This document shows positions 58,156-64,000 of a DNA stretch of 64,000 nt, piece by piece. Origin of the DNA: Geothrix sp. Lineage in GTDB: Bacteria; Acidobacteriota; Holophagae; Holophagales; Holophagaceae. The first letter of the stretch is position 1. Each line of letters starts with the position of its first letter. The translations under genes were made by a program, and so were the position numbers. The stretch is from NCBI GenBank assembly GCA_030824075.1, contig JAVBYJ010000028.1, positions 1 to 64,000 on the forward strand. The letters run 5' to 3'. Below the pieces are notes generated by a model, which saw nothing but the letters and a program-made list of their open reading frames with translations, was not told the origin of the DNA and searched no databases.

Positions 58156-59556
58156 GTGCTGCCTTACGTGATGTCGGAAGTGGCTGCCCTGATTCGCGTG
58201 TTCCATGCCGTGGTTGTGCTGGTGCTCATGGTGACTTTCGCGCCCATGGCCTTGCGGGGCGAGGAGCCCCGCATGGTGGCGCTGCATGGATTCGACGCCG
58301 CCGAAGTGCGACAGCAGGGATTCACCCTTCCCAGGGCCACGAAGGTTCATATCTACGCCAAGGGCGCGGGTCTGAGGCGGTTTGTGCGGGCGTCCGGGGA
58401 CAATCCATTCTTCGCGCACGGGTGGATCCTGAACGCCATCACCCGCGAAGTGGTCTGGCAAATGGACGGGTCGAACACGAAGCGGGACTGGGAATACCGC
58501 GTGGCTGATACGTATTTGGATTTGCCCGCAGGCAGCTATGAAGCCTATTTCGCCAATCACGGATTTGGCCAGAGCCTGCTCTTCGCCCAGTGGACCCGGA
58601 ATATCGATCGGCGGGCCCTGCACACTGAACGCACCGAACGACCCCGTGGATTCCTGGCCGCCTTCGGGGCGGATGACGCCAGTTTGATGCGCCATTGGCA
58701 GGAACAGGTGGGGAACTACGGCATGGAGATCTACCTGGCCGGCGGCCAACCCGCCGACGCCTCCACCTACGAGGCTCCCCTCCGTTGGAAGAATATCGTC
58801 GTGGCACTGCCTGCGGTCACCGACAAGGGGCAATGGACCCAGGCCTTCCACGTGCGCAAGCCGGTCACCCTGCATATCTATGCCGAAGGCGAGGGCAGCG
58901 GCCGGCGCATGCACGACTACGGCTGGATCACCGAGGCCCGCACCCGCGCCCGGGTCTGGGAGATGAGCATGGATCGGGCCCAGTACGCCGGCGGCGCCCG
59001 CAAGAACCGGCGCCAGGTGGAGACGATCCAGTTGCCCGCGGGCAACTATGAAGCCACTTTCGTGACGGACGATTCCCATTCCCCCGCCGATTGGAACGCC
59101 GCGCCCCCCTGCGACCCCGGTGCGTACGGCCTGACGCTTTCCGTGCCCGCGGATGCTGATCTGGCGGCGGTCTCCTTGACGAAACCCCTGGCCTGGTCCG
59201 TGCTGGCCGAACTGGTCCGCCTGGCCGACAGTCAGGATCGCAGCGTCGCCTTCACCCTCTCATCGACTCAATCCGTCCGCGTCTATGCCATTGGCGAGGG
59301 GGACGGCGATGACATGGCGGACGAGGGCTGGATCGAGGATGCTTCTGGTAAACGCGTCTGGACCATGGAGCGAAGCCGCACCTTGCATGCCGGGGGCAGC
59401 TCCAAGAACCGCCTGGCTGACGAGGTAATCAGCCTCCCCAAGGGGAGCTACACCCTGCGCTTCAGGACCGACGACAGCCACGCCTACGGCCAGTGGAACA
59501 GCGACGGGCCATGGGATCCGGAGCACTACGGCATAACGGTTTCTGTGGCGAAGTGA
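58156..59556 (+). CDS. Secreted protein with three copies of an unnamed domain
   Basis: A 466-residue protein with an N-terminal hydrophobic segment (VFHAVVVLVLMVTFAPMAL), likely a signal. Three domains of ~125-140 residues follow, each with the frame VxIYAxGEG ... GWIxxAxTRxxVWxM ... AGGxxKNRxxxExIxLPAGxY ... FxTDDSH. The copies start near residues 45, 215 and 375; the first is the most divergent. Start GTG 58156 is fixed by AGGAGG 6 bases upstream; an ATG at 58132 would lie before that site. I do not recognise the domain, and no catalytic residue pattern is obvious beyond the conserved Asp-Asp-Ser-His. Confidence 0.75.
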   Translation: MLPYVMSEVAALIRVFHAVVVLVLMVTFAPMALRGEEPRMVALHGFDAAEVRQQGFTLPRATKVHIYAKGAGLRRFVRASGDNPFFAHGWILNAITREVVWQMDGSNTKRDWEYRVADTYLDLPAGSYEAYFANHGFGQSLLFAQWTRNIDRRALHTERTERPRGFLAAFGADDASLMRHWQEQVGNYGMEIYLAGGQPADASTYEAPLRWKNIVVALPAVTDKGQWTQAFHVRKPVTLHIYAEGEGSGRRMHDYGWITEARTRARVWEMSMDRAQYAGGARKNRRQVETIQLPAGNYEATFVTDDSHSPADWNAAPPCDPGAYGLTLSVPADADLAAVSLTKPLAWSVLAELVRLADSQDRSVAFTLSSTQSVRVYAIGEGDGDDMADEGWIEDASGKRVWTMERSRTLHAGGSSKNRLADEVISLPKGSYTLRFRTDDSHAYGQWNSDGPWDPEHYGITVSVAK

Positions 59557-59639
59557 TCGAGGCTCGGCCATCGGGTGCCTGATTCCGCCAGTCCACCCAG
59601 CTTCAGCGCACGCGCGGAAGGGTCAGGTCCGGAAACCCG

Positions 59640-61079
59640 TCATGAGGCGCCACCCGGATCATGCGGCAAACTCCCGCGCGGTGAGCGGAAGTAGGCGTAA
59701 GGTGTAGCGTGGAGAAAATTCGACACGCGACTGGTGTAGATGTCGGCGTAGCGCTCGATCTGGCGGGTGAGGTGACTCTTGTCGTTGCCGGCACGGGTCA
59801 GAAGACCCCAGCGGACATTGGTCATTTCAGAGCCAGCCTTGGCCAGTGGGCCGATCTCTGCGTCCAGGGCCAAGAGCTGTCCCCGGAGGTCGCGGACGCG
59901 CGCGTCCAGGCTGGCCGAGTCTTCGTCGGAGGCGGGTCCGTAGCCCGCGTGAAGCCGCTGAAGGGCCAGGCGCGCCTGGGAGAGCCGCGCTTCCAGGGTC
60001 CCCTTCTCCCGCATCAAGGTGATGAGGCGCAACTCGGTGGGCCGGTAGGCCTCCAGGGCCGAACCTTCCGCTTCCAGCTCCCTTAGCACCAGGGCGGTGC
60101 GCCAGCTGAGGGTGCGCTTGCTCACATGCACATCGCCGAACATGTGATCGCCCACGTAGAGAATCTCATCGCCTGAAATGCCCAGATCATGCTCTACCTG
60201 GGCTGCGGAACCGCCCAGGTAGATACCGCCGGTGCGCAGGGGCCCGACCAGGGGGCGCAGCAGGCCCATTTCGTCCACCACCTCGAAGAAGGGCCCGCGC
60301 TCGGTGAAGAAGGCGGGCTTGCGGGCAGCGACGATCACCACGTCGAAGAGCTGCCGCCAGGTCATGCCCCCCGGCAGGTGCCGATCATAGGCGTGGGTCA
60401 TCATCTTCGAGGTGAAGCTCCACTCCGAGTTGGTGATGAGGAGCAGCTTCTTGCCAGCGGCCTTCTGGTCCAGCAGGGCCAGGGCGGCTTCGGGATCCTG
60501 CACCACGTAGCGCTCCGGCGCCGCGGCGATTTCGGCCTTCAGATGGCCCTCGAGATGCTGGGCATCCACGCGGGCCCGCACGTGCCGGTAGAGGCTCGCA
60601 TATTCGAAGGCGCGGGGCAGGGCGCCCTGGTCCAACAGGTCCACGGCCTGGGCGAAGAGGCAACCTTCCGATAGCGAGAACAAGGTGTTGAGAAAGACCC
60701 AGCGGGGCTCGCTCAGATCCACCAGGGTCTGGGTGTAGGCCTCCCGCTGCTCGTTGAACTCGAGCATGCGCGTGCCATGCATGGCCCGCTTCACGAAACC
60801 GAAGCGATCGGCCTTCACCAGGTTCCCCAGCTCCGTGTCGATCACGAGGCCGCGGGTCACCATCGACCCATCGAAGGTGAGGCCATCCATGGGCCAGCCC
60901 TCAGAGGCCAGGCGCTCCCGGGCCTGGGCATAGACCATGTGCTCGAAGGCGTCCACCCGGTAGTCCACCAGGGTGTAGTCCATGTCGTACCCGATGGCCC
61001 GGACCGATCGCAGGTTCAGGGTCCGGTTGCAGAAGATCCCGCGGCCGGGAGGAGGGGTGGAACCGTCAGGGATGACCAT
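59640..61079 (-). CDS. HAD superfamily 5'-nucleotidase
   Basis: A 479-residue member of the HAD-IG 5'-nucleotidase group, which dephosphorylates purine nucleotides (family knowledge). Motif I is AIGYDMDYTLVDY (Asp nucleophile, DxDxT type); motif II is LLLITNSEWSFT; motif III Lys lies in AARKPAFF; motif IV is LYVGDHMFGDVHVSK. A helical segment near residues 360-430 (LEARLSQARLALQRLHAG) caps the domain. The gene follows the secreted coiled-coil gene by 13 bases on the same strand. Confidence 0.88.
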   Translation of the reverse strand: MVIPDGSTPPPGRGIFCNRTLNLRSVRAIGYDMDYTLVDYRVDAFEHMVYAQARERLASEGWPMDGLTFDGSMVTRGLVIDTELGNLVKADRFGFVKRAMHGTRMLEFNEQREAYTQTLVDLSEPRWVFLNTLFSLSEGCLFAQAVDLLDQGALPRAFEYASLYRHVRARVDAQHLEGHLKAEIAAAPERYVVQDPEAALALLDQKAAGKKLLLITNSEWSFTSKMMTHAYDRHLPGGMTWRQLFDVVIVAARKPAFFTERGPFFEVVDEMGLLRPLVGPLRTGGIYLGGSAAQVEHDLGISGDEILYVGDHMFGDVHVSKRTLSWRTALVLRELEAEGSALEAYRPTELRLITLMREKGTLEARLSQARLALQRLHAGYGPASDEDSASLDARVRDLRGQLLALDAEIGPLAKAGSEMTNVRWGLLTRAGNDKSHLTRQIERYADIYTSRVSNFLHATPYAYFRSPRGSLPHDPGGAS

Positions 61080-61092
61080 GGGCCAGGATAAC

Positions 61093-62523
61093 TCACAGGG
61101 GTGCGACCCCCGAACCCAGCCCGCGCCGTGCCGCGGGGGGGATCAGGTCCTCGGGTCGCACACCGATTTGGGCCGCCAGCTGACTTCGCGACGCCTGAAG
61201 CTGTCGGACCACGGCTTCGAGGCGTCCCTGGAGCACCTTCTGTTTCTGGAGCACCAACGACACATCCCCTTGGCGTTCCAGGATGACGCCCCAGCCATCC
61301 AGCTCCGCCGCCAAATCCACGGAGGTGCCCACCAGGGCCTTGCCCACCTCCCAGTGCAGGCTCACCGGCTCGAGCCTGGAGGAAACGTGCTGGAGGTTGG
61401 TGGCGATGAAATCAACATTCTTCATCAAGTTGTGTTTGGCCTGAACCCAGTCCAGGGCCTGTCCGGCCGCATCATAGCGATCCGCCACGGTGGTGGCGAA
61501 TTCCGAGAAGTCATTGATGTCCGAGAGGGACTGCACGGTCTGGTTCCAGAGCTTGGGGTTCTTCTGGAGACGCTTCAGCCCGGCACTGGTGCCCTTGGGG
61601 ATGATGACGCCGGTGAGCAGGCTCGTGCCCCGCTCCATGGCGGCCTGGGTGGCCTGTTCGAGGCGCCAGCCCCAGTAGTCCATATCCCGCTGGATGGCCC
61701 GGCCTTCGGAGCCCAGACCGGCGGCTTGACGCTTCAGCCGATCCAGTTCCGCCTCCAGTTCGTAGAACCGCTGCCCCAGCAGGCGCAGATCTTGATTCTC
61801 CTCCATCATGGCCTTCAAGCGGGCCTGGGCGGCCTCCCGGTGCTTGATGAGATCGTCGGTGGATACCGGTGTGGTGCGCCTGGTTCCGTTGGCCTCCCGC
61901 AGGAGGCTGGGCGTGAGGGTCCGGCTTCCGCGCAGATCCACCACGGGGGCGGGATCGCTGAGGGCCGCCGCCAGGCCGCCCCCCGAGGCGGGCGCCTTGC
62001 CGGTGTCCCAGCCGTCGGACAGGGAAGCCCGCAGGCCCTCCAGGCTCTCCTGGTTCTGGGAGGTCCGCTGCTGCCGCTGATGCTCAACCAGGGCGTTCAT
62101 CCGGGAGGAGTAGGCGCTGGCCCAGGCCTGCAGTTCCGCCTGCTCCTGGCGCAGCGCCGCCTGCCGCTCGGCCTCGATCCGCGCCAGTTCTGCGGGATCC
62201 GGTCCCGAGGGCCCCGCGGGCTGCAGGGCCTGGGCCAACAGGCTGCCGAAGATCCCCCCCAGCAGGGCGGCATTCTGCTGGTTGGCCAAGGTCTGCCGCG
62301 AGACGGTCTTCGGTCTCGGGGGAGGCGGCTTCCGGACCTTGAAGGAGGTGCCGACCTTGCTGCGGTCCACCTTCTGGCCCGTGATCGCCTCCAGCTGGCT
62401 GAGGGCGCTCGGACTCTCCTGGGAGGCGGGTTTGGGATCGGGCTTGCCTTGGTGGAGGCCCACCTGGGCCGAGAGGGCGACGGGGAGGGCCAGTGCCAGG
62501 AACAGGGGAGAGATCACGCGCAT
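61093..62523 (-). CDS. Secreted coiled-coil protein, hypothetical
   Basis: A 476-residue protein with a signal peptide (MRVISPLFLALALPVALSAQ). The mature part is mostly helical with coiled-coil stretches (ELARIEAERQAALRQEQAEL, YELEAELDRLKRQAAGLGSE, VLQGRLEAVVRQLQASRSQL) and a Pro-rich segment (KVRKPPPPRPK). No family is recognised. The start follows the upstream stop by 3 bases: GGAGGTGA, the end of the upstream gene, is its ribosome-binding site. Confidence 0.75.
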   Translation of the reverse strand: MRVISPLFLALALPVALSAQVGLHQGKPDPKPASQESPSALSQLEAITGQKVDRSKVGTSFKVRKPPPPRPKTVSRQTLANQQNAALLGGIFGSLLAQALQPAGPSGPDPAELARIEAERQAALRQEQAELQAWASAYSSRMNALVEHQRQQRTSQNQESLEGLRASLSDGWDTGKAPASGGGLAAALSDPAPVVDLRGSRTLTPSLLREANGTRRTTPVSTDDLIKHREAAQARLKAMMEENQDLRLLGQRFYELEAELDRLKRQAAGLGSEGRAIQRDMDYWGWRLEQATQAAMERGTSLLTGVIIPKGTSAGLKRLQKNPKLWNQTVQSLSDINDFSEFATTVADRYDAAGQALDWVQAKHNLMKNVDFIATNLQHVSSRLEPVSLHWEVGKALVGTSVDLAAELDGWGVILERQGDVSLVLQKQKVLQGRLEAVVRQLQASRSQLAAQIGVRPEDLIPPAARRGLGSGVAPL

Positions 62524-62526
62524 GGT

Positions 62527-63969
62527 TCACCTCCGAAGGTTGGCCAGGGCCAGCTTGGCGCTGCCGAGAATGGCCATGAGGATGGCCTTGCGCTGGTCCA
62601 GCAGGTCCGCGAGACGCTCACTTTCCGTGGCAGAAGGCGCGGCCTGTGGAGGCGTCTTCCCCTCCTTGGCGGCGAGTTCCGCCTGGGCCTTGCGTTCGGC
62701 CTCCACGCGGGTCTGGGCATCCAGCCGGGACCGGATGCCCTTGGCTCCGAGGTCCAGGGCCAGGACCCCCTTCTCGATGCGGATCACCAGCTCCTCGGTG
62801 GGCGCCAGGTCCTGGGAGGCCAGCAGCCTGGGGAGCGTCCGGGTCTTCCACTCGATCAGGGCGTCGTTGCACCGCTGTTCCAGGGATTCCTGGAGCTGGG
62901 GTGTCGGGCTGGAACCCAGTTCCCTGGCTCCGGCAGCGCCGTCGAGGAGGGCTGGGATATTGGCCACCCAGGGCTGGAGGCTCAGCTGGATGAGGCGGCC
63001 GGTGGCAGGATCACGGGTCACGGCCTGGAGGCGCTGCCAGGTGTCCCCGATCAGGAGGGCGCGGCCCGGGCGGAAGCCCTCCGCAGGTTCGGTGTAAACC
63101 GCTGCCAGTCCACGCTCGAAGGCTCCGGACTGGGGATCCTCCGTCCAGATCTCCAGCGCGCCGGGCACCCGGGGCTGGTTCTCCTGCCCAGGCTGGCCCG
63201 GGATGAGGACGGCCCAGCGCTTCTGGTCGGCCAGGTCGAAGGGAAGGGGGGCGAAGAGCGCCTTTGCAGAGCGGAGCTTGAGCAGGTCGCTCCAAGGCTG
63301 TGGGCGGCCCAGCCAGGCCCGGAGGCTCTCCGCGGGCGGGGCGTTCACCAGGTCGGCATCGTCATCCGCGACCGGGCGGTCGATCCTGTGGTTCCGGATG
63401 GTGTAGGTTGCTCTACTGGGGCCGAAGAAAATGGGTAGTTTGATGGCCTTCACTTCGATCCTGGGGCTCTGGGTGATGTGATAGACCAGGGCATTCACAT
63501 CCCATTTGAAGGTGCTGCCATCCACGCCATAAATGCGTGTGAGGTCGTACTTGCTCTGTTCCAGCCCGGCCTCGGCGGCGGCCGTGCCTTTGGCTGGCGT
63601 GGTGAAGAGGAAATAATCCTCGTACCAGGTGTTGTGGAGTGCGTTGTCTGAGGGCCTGGGTCGGGCCGGGCTGTGGCTCAGGCCCCGCTCCAGGCCCGAG
63701 CGGTAAGGGCCCCATCCCGCGGGGCCGTTGATGCGGTACAGGTGCGCCTCCGGCTTGTGGGTGCGGGGATTGAAGGTGAGGCCGGTGAGCAGGAACTTGC
63801 CCGTGGGTGTGGTCATGACCATTCCGTAGGGCGGATGGCCGGGGGCTTTCTGCGCGAGGGCGGCGGGGGCCGGCTCCCAGGTGGGGGTATCGCTGGCGCG
63901 GGAAGCATCCTGGGCCGCAGCCCCCGTGGCCAGGGTGAGAGCAAGGGTTCGAACCATCCAGATATGCAA
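62527..63969 (-). CDS. Secreted hypothetical protein
   Basis: A 480-residue protein with a signal peptide (MVRTLALTLATGAAAQ after a short lead). The start is probably TTG 63969, which is 6 bases from GGAGGTGA at the end of the upstream gene; ATG 63957 is an alternative. The middle is beta-rich (GMVMTTPTGKFLLTGLTFNP, YGVDGSTFKWDVNALVYHI). The C-terminal 130 residues are helical, ending in LDQRKAILMAILGSAKLALA then NLRR. Function unknown. It is translationally coupled to the next gene. Confidence 0.7.
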   Translation of the reverse strand: MHIWMVRTLALTLATGAAAQDASRASDTPTWEPAPAALAQKAPGHPPYGMVMTTPTGKFLLTGLTFNPRTHKPEAHLYRINGPAGWGPYRSGLERGLSHSPARPRPSDNALHNTWYEDYFLFTTPAKGTAAAEAGLEQSKYDLTRIYGVDGSTFKWDVNALVYHITQSPRIEVKAIKLPIFFGPSRATYTIRNHRIDRPVADDDADLVNAPPAESLRAWLGRPQPWSDLLKLRSAKALFAPLPFDLADQKRWAVLIPGQPGQENQPRVPGALEIWTEDPQSGAFERGLAAVYTEPAEGFRPGRALLIGDTWQRLQAVTRDPATGRLIQLSLQPWVANIPALLDGAAGARELGSSPTPQLQESLEQRCNDALIEWKTRTLPRLLASQDLAPTEELVIRIEKGVLALDLGAKGIRSRLDAQTRVEAERKAQAELAAKEGKTPPQAAPSATESERLADLLDQRKAILMAILGSAKLALANLRR

Positions 63970-63972
63970 GGC

Positions 63973-64000
63973 TCACCTCCGCAGGTTGGCGAGCGCCTGC
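63973..64000 (-). CDS. 3' end of an upstream gene, possible paralogue (partial)
   Basis: Only the last 8 codons and stop are present: QALANLRR then TGA. The gene at 62527 ends LALANLRR, with the same GGAGGTGA overlap of stop and next ribosome-binding site. This suggests a related gene beyond the right edge, but the overlap is short. Confidence 0.4.

Noticed and set aside
60982..63438. 818-codon open frame on the plus strand
   Set aside because: Antisense shadow of the minus-strand HAD and secreted-protein genes, low-complexity Gly/His/Gln composition.

Overview
The window is a high-GC bacterial chromosome segment with dense genes, short spacers and frequent ATGA-type stop/start overlaps. An octaheme lipoprotein cytochrome, a cluster of propeller and Ig-fold lipoproteins, flhF/flhA, a fused alpha-beta 2-oxoacid dehydrogenase E1 and RND efflux together suggest an Acidobacteriota member of the Holophaga/Geothrix type. 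That assignment is inference; there is no rRNA gene here. I see no tRNA, rRNA, CRISPR array, transposase or integrase.

Left part (1-6.5 kb). Minus-strand genes: flhF (cut by the edge), flhA, a YraN-family protein, a membrane protein, and a DEDDh exonuclease coupled to a zinc-ribbon protein. A very AT-rich, palindromic stretch then precedes an octaheme c-type cytochrome lipoprotein on the plus strand.

6.5-27.4 kb is an island of exported proteins: a six-repeat Big_2 lipoprotein, two small membrane/secreted proteins, two tandem paralogous putative-Ig plus YVTN-propeller lipoproteins, a small Ig-like lipoprotein, a mosaic lipoprotein with a lower-GC repeat half, an RCC1-repeat lipoprotein and a secreted propeller. 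Inside it sit a MocR-type regulator, which appears to start at CTG, and a coupled Ser/Thr kinase-TPR receptor. Five of the exported-protein transcription units share a gapless 34-bp upstream element not explained by any standard annotation; this is the main candidate for something undescribed.

27.4-43.9 kb is mostly housekeeping and signalling: valS (structured leader), aldo/keto reductase, a chemoreceptor with a C-terminal sensory domain, hemerythrin, bioB, a KdpDE-like two-component pair without kdpFABC and divergent from an ammonium transporter and a porin, fused 2-oxoacid dehydrogenase E1, an outer-membrane protein, a cold-shock protein with a structured leader and a near-ideal bidirectional terminator, and a small membrane protein.

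43.9-51.2 kb is an efflux operon: tetR - tolC-like - adaptor - RND pump - nitroreductase, behind a promoter embedded in palindromes. After it come a divergent SDR/AraC pair, mfd, a membrane protein, a secreted protein made of three copies of an unnamed domain, and a minus-strand run (HAD 5'-nucleotidase and two secreted coiled-coil proteins). At the right edge lies the last 8 codons of a gene that resembles the end of its neighbour.
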